Shown: positions 25,912-34,001 of the stretch, in pieces
Layout: each line of letters begins with the position of its first letter
How positions within the stretch are numbered: position 1 is the first letter of the stretch
Assembly (NCBI RefSeq): GCF_004745805.1
Contig: NZ_SRLQ01000015.1
Location: 62,001-126,000 of the forward strand
Length of the DNA stretch: 64,000 nucleotides
Direction of reading: 5' to 3'
From: Mycolicibacterium sp. CH28
GTDB taxonomy: Bacteria > Actinomycetota > Actinomycetes > Mycobacteriales > Mycobacteriaceae
The notes under the pieces: model-generated
What the model saw: only the letters and a program-made list of their open reading frames with translations
The model's database searches: none
What the model was told of the DNA's origin: nothing
Translations under genes and position numbers: made by a program

Positions 25912-26190
25912 TCAACGGTGCTCGCGCAGCAACGCCATACGCTGCCTGAACTCGTCACCGTCGATCTCACCTCGCGCGAAACGGTCGGCCAGCCGATCTT
26001 CGGCGCGCATGCCCTCGGGACCCACGCCGCCGCCCCGGTGATGAAGGCTCGCACTGCCCGACAGATAGCGGACGGCGAAGATGATCGCCACCACTACGGC
26101 GATCACCAGAAGCACCATCAGCACGCTCATCACCGCGCCGCCCCAGCCCCAGCCGCCATACCAGCCGTGACCCGACCCGTATCCGCACAT
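25912..26190 (-). CDS. Small membrane protein with C-terminal SHOCT domain
   Basis: 92 residues. A Gly/Trp/His-rich N-terminus (GYGSGHGWYGGWGWGG) comes before one transmembrane segment (VMSVLMVLLVIAVVVAIIF). The C-terminal SHOCT motif (EDRLADRFARGEIDGDEFRQRMALL) spans about residues 60-85. ATG 26190 follows GGGGAGGCAGCG; an upstream ATG at 26208 lies within that site and is less likely. SHOCT domains are short helical modules usually found at the ends of membrane or oligomerising proteins. It is first in the cupredoxin operon, divergent from the CmtR-like regulator, and lies downstream of a DosR-like box. Confidence 0.8.
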   Translation of the reverse strand: MCGYGSGHGWYGGWGWGGAVMSVLMVLLVIAVVVAIIFAVRYLSGSASLHHRGGGVGPEGMRAEDRLADRFARGEIDGDEFRQRMALLREHR

Positions 26191-26264
26191 CGCTGCCTCC
26201 CCACACATCAGTCGTTAGCCGAGAACACTCCTTTGGCGAGCATGCGCCGCCACTGTGACCGGGT

Positions 26265-26284
26265 GTAGGGCCGATAGTCCCTAA
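26265..26284. promoter_or_regulatory. DosR-like box in a divergent promoter
   Basis: Read on the minus strand this is TTAGGGACTAT-CGGCCCTAC. It agrees with the mycobacterial DosR (DevR) consensus TTSGGGACTWWMGTCCCNAA at 17 of 20 positions, including GGGACT and the inner CCC. It sits between the cupredoxin operon and the cmtR-like/CDF operon, 75 bases from one start and 29 from the other. Hypoxia or NO control is suggested, not shown. Confidence 0.5.
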
Positions 26285-26298
26285 CTCCACCAAACTGC

Positions 26299-26304
26299 TA
26301 TAAC
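26299..26304 (+). promoter_or_regulatory. Candidate -10 box giving a near-leaderless regulator mRNA
   Basis: TATAAC ends nine bases before the ATG at 26313. With the usual 6-8 base spacing, transcription would start at or beside the ATG. No ribosome-binding sequence is visible there, which fits a leaderless mRNA, a frequent mycobacterial arrangement. Confidence 0.45.
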
Positions 26305-26312
26305 ATCGCCGG

Positions 26313-26681
26313 ATGGCGATGATGGCCGCCTCGGCGGAGGTGCAACGGGTCGAGCTTGCTCCGGCGGCGGCCTTATTCCGTTCCCTTGGTGATCCCACTC
26401 GGCTGGCGATTGTGCGCCGACTGGCTGCAGGGCCGGCGCGAGTCGTCGAGCTTGTCCAGGCAGTGGGGTTGGCACAGTCCACCGTCTCCAAACACCTTGC
26501 CTGCCTTCGGGAGTGCGGGCTGGTGGACTCCGAACCAGTGGGCCGCGCCTCCCTGTTCCGGCTGACACAACCCGCGCTCATCGACGTTCTGGCCTCCGCC
26601 CAGGCCGTGCTCGACGCGACGGGTCACGCCGTGGCCGACTGCCCGACATATGGGGTAGACGACTCGCCCAGCACACTGTGA
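26313..26681 (+). CDS. ArsR/SmtB-family metal sensor, CmtR-like
   Basis: 122-residue winged-helix repressor: FRSLGDPTRLAIVRRLA, then recognition helix QSTVSKHLACLRECGLV. The cysteines Cys64 and Cys68 (in LACLRECG) and Cys110 (in ADCPTYG) have almost the spacing of Cys57, Cys61 and Cys102 of M. tuberculosis CmtR, the Cd/Pb sensor. This predicts derepression by a soft metal. Its TGA overlaps the GTG start of the next gene, a CDF-type exporter (GTGA), so sensor and exporter are translated together. The metal could also be Cu or Zn; the local cupredoxin genes leave that open. The DNA site is not identified, but the leader contains AT-rich sequence at 26295-26304. Confidence 0.85.
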   Translation: MAMMAASAEVQRVELAPAAALFRSLGDPTRLAIVRRLAAGPARVVELVQAVGLAQSTVSKHLACLRECGLVDSEPVGRASLFRLTQPALIDVLASAQAVLDATGHAVADCPTYGVDDSPSTL

Positions 26682-27316
26682 CCAACACCGGCGACCCCCA
26701 CGCCGACGAGCAGGAACATCGGCTGACCCGGCGGGGCCTGCGGCTGGCTCAGTTCACCATCGCCTACAACATCGCCGAAGGCGCCATCGCGGTCGCCGCC
26801 GGACTGGCCGCCGGACTCATCTCGGTCATAGGGTTCGGATTCGACTCGGCCATTGAGTCCGTGGCCGCCGTCCTGGTCGCCCTGCGACTGTCCGCGCGAC
26901 TGCGCCATGGCGTCGCCGATGAGCGCAAGGAACGCCTCGCGCTCAAACTCGTCGCCATCTCCTTCTTCATCCTCGCCGCCTACGTCAGCGTCGAAGGCGC
27001 GCGCAACATCGCGAGCGGCGAGAGACCCCACCCCTCCCCGGTGGCAGTGATTCTGCTCGTCGCCTCACTGATCGTCATGCCGCTTCTGGCGGCAGCGAAA
27101 AGAAGAGTCGGGATAGCTCTGCGCGACAACCTCATCCTCGCCGACGCCGCCCAGACCAAAATCTGCATGCTGCTCAGCATTTCGACTCTGCTCGGCCTGG
27201 GGCTGTTCCAACTCACCGGAGCCGCCTGGCTCGACCCAGTGGCCGGATTCGTCATCGCCGCCTTCGCCATCCACGAGGGTCGTGAAGCTTGGGCTGGCGA
27301 GCTCGTCGAAGAATAA
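26678..27316 (+). CDS. Cation-efflux (CDF-like) membrane transporter
   Basis: 212 residues, shorter than classical CDF exporters (about 300), because the cytoplasmic dimerisation domain is missing. Five or six membrane segments are visible. Metal-site-like acidic residues lie in FGFDSAIESVAA (second helix) and in WLDPVAGFVIAAFAIHEG (late helix), and NLILADAAQT is typical of the CDF core. GTG 26678 overlaps the regulator stop. The alternative reading frame upstream is a shadow of the regulator. Its role would be export of the metal sensed by the CmtR-like protein. This truncated CDF type is known in actinobacteria, but its substrates are not settled. Confidence 0.8.
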   Translation: MTNTGDPHADEQEHRLTRRGLRLAQFTIAYNIAEGAIAVAAGLAAGLISVIGFGFDSAIESVAAVLVALRLSARLRHGVADERKERLALKLVAISFFILAAYVSVEGARNIASGERPHPSPVAVILLVASLIVMPLLAAAKRRVGIALRDNLILADAAQTKICMLLSISTLLGLGLFQLTGAAWLDPVAGFVIAAFAIHEGREAWAGELVEE

Positions 27317-27591
27317 GCCAAAGGGAACCGTCGTTGGTTCGAAGGTTTGTCGCGGCGTCCGCAGTATCCCCGACAACAGTCTGCATTCGCCAACGCGCCC
27401 AACCTATTCACCTGCGGGTTCTTAACGGAGCCAACGGCCTCGACGACGACAAACGCCCATGAACACCCGTTCGCATCGAGAAGGTCACCGTGGGCAACCC
27501 GGCGCAGACGTAACCCGACCACTCCATGCCAATGCGAGATAAGCCATCTTGACCGAAACCCCGCCCCCCGGGCCCCTGACTCATTGATCGG

Positions 27592-27888
27592 TCAGTGACC
27601 GGCTTTGACTGGCGGGACGGCTTTCTCAACCGGCAGCGCACTAGACGGCGTCGTGTCGGTGACCGTGGCGCCCATGTTCATGCCGGGAACTGCGGGCGGG
27701 TCGTAGGTTGAATTGTGGTTGCCGCTCGCGACGTCGACGCTGGGGCCGCCGCCGTCGACAGTGCTGGGATGAGCCAGGGTGAACGACGCTGCCGCCAGCA
27801 CAGCGCCTGCGGCGACGATCATGCCGAACGCCTTGAGCCGCGTGTGGCGGCCCGGCTGGAACTGTGCGGAGTTGGGGTGCATTGACAT
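27592..27888 (-). CDS. Small membrane-anchored or secreted protein of unknown function
   Basis: 98 residues. A basic N-terminus (QPGRHTRLK) is followed by a hydrophobic signal/anchor segment (AFGMIVAAGAVLAAASFTLA) and then a polar, Pro/Thr/Val-rich tail containing PGMNMGATVTDTTP and ending VKAGH. Met, His and Asp residues in the tail could bind metal, in line with the neighbouring locus, but this is speculation. I do not recognise the family. The 275 bases between it and the CDF gene (27317-27591) show nothing I can support. Confidence 0.6.
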   Translation of the reverse strand: MSMHPNSAQFQPGRHTRLKAFGMIVAAGAVLAAASFTLAHPSTVDGGGPSVDVASGNHNSTYDPPAVPGMNMGATVTDTTPSSALPVEKAVPPVKAGH

Positions 27889-28223
27889 CGTCGTCGGGTT
27901 CCTCTCGTGGTATGTCCCGGCGGCGTCCTCCCCCGACCGGCCTTCGAGCGCAGTGAACCCCGGAATTCTTAGAGCAGCCCAAATTCAGACCAACGCGTAC
28001 CGCATTCACGGACCTTTCCGCTCAGTCAGACCGATGACCCAAGGCCCGCACAACGCCCGAGCGAATCCCAACGAACCGTGGGCCAATCCCCACCGAATCA
28101 CCGCCTGATCAGGCGGTATTGGCCTGCTTGCGTCGTCACGTCGGCACTCCGTGCGAGCGTGTTGGACAGCCCGCCTGCGGGCATCCTGGGAGAGTTCCCA
28201 CGATGTCCTGCCAGTGGGCTTGA
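27889..28223. other. Intergenic stretch with one perfect palindrome
   Basis: 335 bases without a credible gene. The only marked structure is the 18-bp palindrome at 28100-28117. Promoters for the small protein gene on the left are expected here but none is clear. Confidence 0.5.
28100..28117. promoter_or_regulatory. Perfect 18-bp palindrome (operator candidate)
   Basis: ACCGCCTGA-TCAGGCGGT is symmetric over all 18 bases with no spacer. It has no T-run, and spacer-less symmetry is unlike a terminator, so a dimeric regulator site is more likely. It lies about 107 bases beyond the 3' end of the membrane protein gene on its right and 212 bases upstream of the small protein gene. Confidence 0.45.
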
Positions 28224-29066
28224 TCAGCCCGCCACGACGGTGACGACTTCCCCGTTGGGCCGCTGTGGCTGCCCGGTGCGGCGGCTGGTGGGCAGCGGCA
28301 GCGGCGGCAGGGGATGGCGTCGGATTTCGAGAGTCTGGTAGGCCACCAGTACCACCAACGCCGCGATAAGCACCGCCGATGCGCCGGCGTTACCCCAGTT
28401 CAGCCCGCCGTGGTCGCGGCTCTTGCTCAGGATGTTGCCCACTTCAGCACCCCAGGGTCGAGTCAGGACGAAGGCGATCCAGAACAGCAGCATGGAGTTG
28501 ATCCGAGTGAAGTAGTGAGCGGCCAGCAGCAAGAGCATCGCCGCAGTCAGGACCAGTGCGGCAGATCGCAGTCCCACCCCCAGCCCGCCCGCCAAGTAGT
28601 CGCCGGTGGACGTGCCGAGGCTGTTGGAAAATACGACGGCAATCCAGAACAGAACCTCGCCAGTGAAGGTGGCGACGTTCTCGACGTTGAGTGTCTGGCC
28701 GCTGCGCCACCAGACCAGCATCACCACGGCGAGCCCGCTACCGAGAATCAGCATGCCGGCGACCTGGCCGAGGCGAGACGTGTAGTTGATGTAGTCCGAG
28801 ATCGTGGTGCCAGCCGTGCTGGTGAGGACAACCACCGTCCAGAACAAAGCAGGATGAAACATCCTGGCGTGCAACTGAATTAACACCGCGACAAGGAAGG
28901 CTGCCAGCAGCAACCCAGCGGAGAGAAGCGTACCCAGTCCCAATGTCTGCGAGAAGTAGTCACCGGCCGTCTCCCCCAGCGTGGTGGCCAGAATCTTGAG
29001 CGCCCAGAACAGCGCGGTGATGTGGGGCAGTTTGCGCAACACATACTGGCCAGGCGGCACAGGCAT
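28224..29066 (-). CDS. COG4705-type membrane protein with four internal repeats
   Basis: 280 residues, almost entirely hydrophobic, with about eight membrane segments. The chain is a fourfold repeat: LFWALKILATTLGETAGDY, LFWTVVVLTSTAGTTISDY, LFWIAVVFSNSLGTSTGDY and LFWIAFVLTRPWGAEVGN, each followed by a second hydrophobic helix. I recognise this as the uncharacterised membrane-anchored protein group COG4705. Conserved Gly, Thr and Asp in each unit suggest a polar path or ion site in the membrane. The start is uncertain: ATG 29066 begins just before the first repeat; GTG 29153 is in frame upstream. The function is unknown. Confidence 0.78.
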   Translation of the reverse strand: MPVPPGQYVLRKLPHITALFWALKILATTLGETAGDYFSQTLGLGTLLSAGLLLAAFLVAVLIQLHARMFHPALFWTVVVLTSTAGTTISDYINYTSRLGQVAGMLILGSGLAVVMLVWWRSGQTLNVENVATFTGEVLFWIAVVFSNSLGTSTGDYLAGGLGVGLRSAALVLTAAMLLLLAAHYFTRINSMLLFWIAFVLTRPWGAEVGNILSKSRDHGGLNWGNAGASAVLIAALVVLVAYQTLEIRRHPLPPLPLPTSRRTGQPQRPNGEVVTVVAG

Positions 29067-29334
29067 GCCCGAAGTGTCGCAGGCCCCAGCCCCGAGCGCC
29101 GAGCGAATTCGCCGCGCCACGTCCGGCCACAGGGAGTTCCCAGCAAGTCGCACGCACTGGGCGTATGGACTGACTCAATCGAGTCGGTTGGAATCTTTTC
29201 TCGCAGAGGGTATTTGACCGAGAATCGAGTCAGACCCCTTCGCATCCCAAACCTCGTAAGGCGAGGCTTCTTATACCTCGGAGCACCGCAATGTACTGAT
29301 ACGTTTGCCGGGTTCTACGGAAAGGGACCGCGAC

Positions 29335-31704
29335 GTGCTGCACCGCATTGCCCGGCTGGCACTCGCGGCTCCCAAGCGGATGCTGCTCATGGCAGCGATG
29401 CTGGCCGTCGCCGCAGCGGTTTTCGGGGTTCCGGTCGGCAAGGTCCTTTCGGCTGGGGGCTTTGACGATCCGTCCTCGGAATCCTCGGAAGCCGACGGGC
29501 TGCTGGCCGACAGATTTCATCAAGGCGACATGAAGGTCCTCATTGCGGTGACCTCCGATGCCGGCGCTCAAAGTGACGCCGCCCGCGCTGCTGGAACCGA
29601 CATCGTGGCGAAGTTGAAGCAGTCGCCCCACGTAGCCGACGTGACCTCGCCATGGACGGTGCCTTCTGACGCGGCCGGTCCGCTCATCAGCAAAGACGGC
29701 AAAACCGGTCTGATCATCGCTGGTATCACCGGCGACGACAACGCGGCGCAGCGGTACGCGCAAACGCTCGACGAGGAGCTGGCCCACGATCGCGATGGCG
29801 TCACAGTCAGATTCGGCGGGCCCGCAGCGGTCTACGCACAGATCAGCCGCCAAACGGAACGTGATCTGCACGGCATGGAAGCGATCGCCATTCCGCTGAG
29901 CTTCCTGGTGTTGGTCTGGGTCTTCGGCGGGCTGCTGTGCGCCGCCGTGCCGTTGATGGTCGGCATCCTGGCGATCGTCGGCTCGATGGCGGTGTTGCGG
30001 GGCGTGGCGTCCTTCACCGATGTATCGGTGTTCTCCCTGAACCTCAGCGTGGCCTTGGGGCTTGCTCTGGCGATCGACTACACCCTCCTGCTGGTGAGCC
30101 GGTTCCGAGACGAACTGGCCGCCGGTGCCGACCGCGACGTCGCACTGGTTCGCACCATGGAGGCCGCCGGCCGGACGGTGGTGTTCTCCGCCGTCACGGT
30201 CGGACTCGCGATGCTGCCAATGGCCTTGTTTCCGATGTACTTTCTGAAGTCCTTCGCCTACGCCGGAGTTGCGGTGGTGTCCTTCGCCGCCATCGCAGCC
30301 CTGGTGGTGACACCCGCAGCGATCGTCGTCCTCGGGCCACGCTTGGACGCATTGGACCTCAGACGGCTCGGCACGAGGCGCTCCCGGCAGCGAACTTCAT
30401 CCCCGTCGAGAATCCCTCGCTGCGGTCGCCATCGCTTCCCAGACCTTCATTGTCCCGATGCGGCTGTGGAGGACTGCTTCTGGTATCGGTCAGCCAATGT
30501 GGTCATCCGACATTCGGTACCGATCGCTGTCGTGGTAGTCGCGCTTCTCGTGCTGGCTGGCACGCCGTTCCTCGGGTTGAAGTGGGGCTCACCCGATGAC
30601 CGGGTACTGGCGGCAACCGCTTCGGCACGACAGGTGGGCGACCAGATCCGCGGCGGCTTCGCCGTGGACGTGACAACCGACGTGACCGTCGTGATCCGCG
30701 GTACCGCACGAGTCAGCGATCAAGAGCTGGCCGACTACGCCGCGCGGCTGTCTCAGGTACCGAACGTGTTGTCGGTCTCGGCGCCCGCCGGTGCGTTCGC
30801 CGGCGGAACATTGACCGGTCCGGCGGCGGGCGCAACCGGACTGGCGGACGACAGCGCGTTCCTCACCGTCGCCAGTAGCGCCCCGCTCTATTCGGCCGCC
30901 TCCGACCGCCAACTCGACCAGCTGCACCAAGTACCGGCGCCGGCTGGCGCGCGAGTGATTCTGACCGGGGATGCCCAGACCAATCGCGACAACGCCCACG
31001 CGGTCACTTCACGGCTACCGCTGGTTCTCGGCCTCATCGGTGCGGTCACGTTCGTCCTGTTGTTCCTCCTGTCCGGCAGTGTGGTGATACCGCTCAAAGC
31101 ACTGCTGCTCAATGTCGTGTCCCTGACCGCCGCGTTCGGCGCAATCGTGTGGCTGTTTCAAGAGGGTCATCTGGGTGGCTTCGGCACCACAGCCACCGGG
31201 ACCTTATCGGCGGCCATGCCGGTTTTGTTGTTTTGCATCGCATTCGGGATCTCCATGGACTACGAGGTATTCCTCGTATCTCGGATCCGGGAGTACTGGC
31301 TGGCCTCCGACCGGACGCCGGCAGCGAACGACGAATGTGTGGCGCTGGGCCTGACACGAACCGGACGGGTGATCACCGCGGCCGCCATCATCATGTCGAT
31401 TTCATTTGCCGCATTGGCTGCCGCAGATGTGTCGTTCATGCGGATGTTCGGCGTGGGGCTGACACTGGCAATCCTGGTTGACGCAACAATCATCCGAGCG
31501 GTCCTGGTGCCGGCATTGATGCATCTCATGGGCCAGCTGAACTGGTGGGCACCCAAGTGGCTTGCCAGATTGCACGATCGGATCGGGCTGAGTGAATCAG
31601 CGCCGGGATCGCACGGCGAGGTCGGCGACGGGTGGCAGGCGCCAGGGCCGGCGGCGGACGGTAAAGCCGCCGCGGAGGCGATTGACGCGACCCTCGCCGG
31701 CTAG
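29335..31704 (+). CDS. MmpL-family RND transporter, MmpL13-like
   Basis: 789 residues. The layout is the RND one: TM1, a large extracytoplasmic loop, TM2-6, a second loop and TM7-12. The proton-relay and MMPL signatures are present: FSLNLSVALGLALAIDYTLL in the first half and FCIAFGISMDYEVFL in the second. The opening (HRIARLALAAPKRML, then SAGGFDDPSSESSEAD) resembles M. tuberculosis MmpL13, which is split into two genes there; here it is a single frame. GTG 29335 follows GGAAAGGG at nine bases. A basic stretch rich in Arg and Cys (about residues 343-385) between the halves looks unlike its surroundings. No mmpS is adjacent. The substrate is probably a lipid or siderophore-like molecule, unknown. 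Confidence 0.87.
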   Translation: MLHRIARLALAAPKRMLLMAAMLAVAAAVFGVPVGKVLSAGGFDDPSSESSEADGLLADRFHQGDMKVLIAVTSDAGAQSDAARAAGTDIVAKLKQSPHVADVTSPWTVPSDAAGPLISKDGKTGLIIAGITGDDNAAQRYAQTLDEELAHDRDGVTVRFGGPAAVYAQISRQTERDLHGMEAIAIPLSFLVLVWVFGGLLCAAVPLMVGILAIVGSMAVLRGVASFTDVSVFSLNLSVALGLALAIDYTLLLVSRFRDELAAGADRDVALVRTMEAAGRTVVFSAVTVGLAMLPMALFPMYFLKSFAYAGVAVVSFAAIAALVVTPAAIVVLGPRLDALDLRRLGTRRSRQRTSSPSRIPRCGRHRFPDLHCPDAAVEDCFWYRSANVVIRHSVPIAVVVVALLVLAGTPFLGLKWGSPDDRVLAATASARQVGDQIRGGFAVDVTTDVTVVIRGTARVSDQELADYAARLSQVPNVLSVSAPAGAFAGGTLTGPAAGATGLADDSAFLTVASSAPLYSAASDRQLDQLHQVPAPAGARVILTGDAQTNRDNAHAVTSRLPLVLGLIGAVTFVLLFLLSGSVVIPLKALLLNVVSLTAAFGAIVWLFQEGHLGGFGTTATGTLSAAMPVLLFCIAFGISMDYEVFLVSRIREYWLASDRTPAANDECVALGLTRTGRVITAAAIIMSISFAALAAADVSFMRMFGVGLTLAILVDATIIRAVLVPALMHLMGQLNWWAPKWLARLHDRIGLSESAPGSHGEVGDGWQAPGPAADGKAAAEAIDATLAG

Positions 31705-31879
31705 GAGCCGAGCGGCCAGACCTTTTCCTGCACCGTCTTGACAGGACAACGGGCCAGCGCGGTGTGGCGCGGGGTTGAGACTTCGCGTTTTGGCGACACT
31801 GTTCGTAATCGGGATATCCGGGGCCGGTCGGGCTACAGTCTGAGATCAGTTACATGATTCGGCTGGGGAGGGCTGATAC

Positions 31880-33202
31880 ATGGGTAAGTTCGGCGATGGG
31901 TCCGAAGGGTTCGCTGATTCCGGGGGGACTCAGCTTCTCAGAGTGTGGGACGACCGGCTATGTGCTCTGGTTTCAGCGCTGGATGCGATCGACGCCGACG
32001 ATCCGTTCAACTTCTGCGAGGACGCCAGGCAGATCTGGCACAGCGCCGTCGTGGCCGATCCCCCACCGGCACCCAGCTGCGCCATGCTCGTCGTCCTCGA
32101 CGTCCTCCAGGCTCTGGCGCACGAGACCGCCTCGGCCACGATGGCCTACTACAGCACGCCCGATGCCCTAGACCGGCTCAACCTTTCGGCCGTCCACACC
32201 TCCCTGGGCCGGCGGCTCACCGATGTGAAGGATGAATGCGAGCGCTGGTTGGCCGAGGGCCTGCCGCCGACGGATGCGGTCAAGGCCCGCAGCGCGACCG
32301 TACTGGCCAGCCTCAGAGACGTCACGGAGTCGAGTGACCGGTCCGACGACGACTCGGCCTTGGACATCGGGATCCTCTTCGACCGAGCGTGCCTGCTGAC
32401 CGAGGCCGAGAATAGGCGGTATCGGGAGGCGTACGACCGGCTCCGCACGATGCTGGACAAGGAGTTGTTGCAACACATCTGCGATCAGCACGATGAACTC
32501 ACCGGCGTTGTCCACGCTATCGCCGGCGATCTGCAGGCCGAGCGAATCTCGCTGCTGGACGAGGACGCCACCGACGAGTGCGAGCGCAAGATCCGCTCAG
32601 CGTTGATCTCGTTCACCAGCGCACTGCAGATCCATCAGGATCAGACGATCAAGACCGCGATACGGATATTCGGCCACGACAGCGCCGCGGCGCAAGCCGT
32701 CAAGGACCTTTTCGCTGACTTGAAGAGATCCTCATTCGGCTACCGCTGGCTCGAGATCCTGCGCACATCGTTCGAGGACGGCGCCGTCGACGCCTGTTGG
32801 TACGAGTTCACGCCGCGACGCCACGGCGAGTCCGAAGTGAACGTCCGCATGGACCGCAAAGCCATGCTGCGGTTCACCCCGCAGACGAAGACGAAGGGAC
32901 TCACGGCGGCCGAGCTGGACGCGATGCGCACCGATCCCAGCGTGCTGGACATGGTCACCGCGGTACACCCTAAAATCACTGCACTTCAAGGGCAGTTGGA
33001 CTCGATCATGTATCCGAACGTCGCAGCGGACGTGGCGGTCATCGAAGAGATGATAGGTCGGTTCGACAATGGAAGAGGCGTGGATGCTCTGCGCAGCCGC
33101 CAGGACTGCATCGGCGAGCTGGGTAGCGCACTGCCCTATCCGAGGCTGGCGCCGCGAGTGCTCGCGTTCGTGAAGGGTTACCGCGAAGCGCACCACAGCT
33201 AG
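31880..33202 (+). CDS. Unrecognised 440-residue cytoplasmic protein
   Basis: No family recognised. The protein is soluble, acidic and mostly helical, with no signal peptide or membrane segment. Features: an early DDRLCALVSALDAIDADDP, a central acidic low-complexity part (ESSDRSDDDSALDIG), a heptad-like region (YREAYDRLRTMLDKELLQH), and a likely beta-rich segment near residue 310 (CWYEFTPRRHGESEVNVRMD) in which a modified or catalytic site could sit. GGGGAGGG precedes the ATG at 31880. It is followed 124 bases later by a methyltransferase gene in the same direction. It lies in the accessory block between tRNA-His and ldtB. The frame has normal mycobacterial codon bias, so it is a real gene. 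Confidence 0.75.
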   Translation: MGKFGDGSEGFADSGGTQLLRVWDDRLCALVSALDAIDADDPFNFCEDARQIWHSAVVADPPPAPSCAMLVVLDVLQALAHETASATMAYYSTPDALDRLNLSAVHTSLGRRLTDVKDECERWLAEGLPPTDAVKARSATVLASLRDVTESSDRSDDDSALDIGILFDRACLLTEAENRRYREAYDRLRTMLDKELLQHICDQHDELTGVVHAIAGDLQAERISLLDEDATDECERKIRSALISFTSALQIHQDQTIKTAIRIFGHDSAAAQAVKDLFADLKRSSFGYRWLEILRTSFEDGAVDACWYEFTPRRHGESEVNVRMDRKAMLRFTPQTKTKGLTAAELDAMRTDPSVLDMVTAVHPKITALQGQLDSIMYPNVAADVAVIEEMIGRFDNGRGVDALRSRQDCIGELGSALPYPRLAPRVLAFVKGYREAHHS

Positions 33203-33326
33203 GCGTTGGCGTTCGCCCGCCTGCCTTCGCGACCGCGGGAGCATCAGACGCGGGATGGTTCAATTGTGACGAAAGTGCAGCCGGGAGATACCTCCTACCA
33301 ACTCGACCGTTAGGGCACAACGAAAT

Positions 33327-34001
33327 ATGGCGAACGGAGAGCCGAACACCCGTTCCACGTCCATCTCCCCCGAGGACGTGAAGCGGATGAGGCGAGAGAT
33401 CCTGCGATTCCTGTGGCTGCGTGGTCGCCCCCCGACCGAGGGGTCCACCTCCGTGGAGGAGCTGACCTACCTCGCGAATCTGGTGCCGAGAACCGGTGCA
33501 CGCCTGATCGGAGAGATCGGATTCAACGCAGGCTTCTCCAGCTTCGCGTTCCTCAGCGCGTCCCCCGATACCCAGGTGGTGTCGTTCGACCTCGGCGAAC
33601 ACGGTTACTCCACGGTGGCAAAGAAACTCATCGACAAGAAGTTCCCCGATCGGCACACCCTCATCGTCGGAGATTCGACGAAGACGGTTCCCGCCCACCG
33701 GAGCAAGAATCCCGACTTGCATTTCGACCTGGTGTTCATCGACGGCGGACATGAGTACGAGGTGGCCAAGGCGGACATCACGAACATGGCGCAGTTCTGC
33801 ACCGAGAACACCGCGGTGGTCATGGACGATCTGACCCCCTGGCTCAGCTGGGGCATCGGCCCCATGCGGGCGTGGACAGAGGCGATCGAGTCAGGGCTGG
33901 TTCGCCAAGAGGAGATGTTCAAAGACGGTCAGCGCGTGTCGGTGATGGAGCCGCCCGGTAAGCGAAGCTGGGCGCTGGGCCGGTACATACCCCGTAGCTG
34001 A
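33327..34001 (+). CDS. Class I SAM-dependent methyltransferase (Methyltransf_24-like)
   Basis: 224 residues. The SAM-binding motif I is GEIGFNAGFSSFAFL, followed by the acidic end of strand 2 (VVSFDLGEHGYS) and FDLVFIDGGHEYEVAKADI, where DGGH is typical of the Methyltransf_24 group acting on O- or N-sites of sugars or secondary metabolites. The N-terminus (SPEDVKRMRREILRFLWLRG) is a helical lid. There is no membrane segment. The acceptor is unknown; the upstream unrecognised gene may be its partner. It is convergent with ldtB, and the two stop codons sit in one hairpin. Confidence 0.82.
   Translation: MANGEPNTRSTSISPEDVKRMRREILRFLWLRGRPPTEGSTSVEELTYLANLVPRTGARLIGEIGFNAGFSSFAFLSASPDTQVVSFDLGEHGYSTVAKKLIDKKFPDRHTLIVGDSTKTVPAHRSKNPDLHFDLVFIDGGHEYEVAKADITNMAQFCTENTAVVMDDLTPWLSWGIGPMRAWTEAIESGLVRQEEMFKDGQRVSVMEPPGKRSWALGRYIPRS

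Noticed and set aside
31734..31760. TTGACA and a weak DosR-like match upstream of the unknown gene
   Set aside because: No -10 box at the correct distance, and the DosR comparison fails at too many positions.
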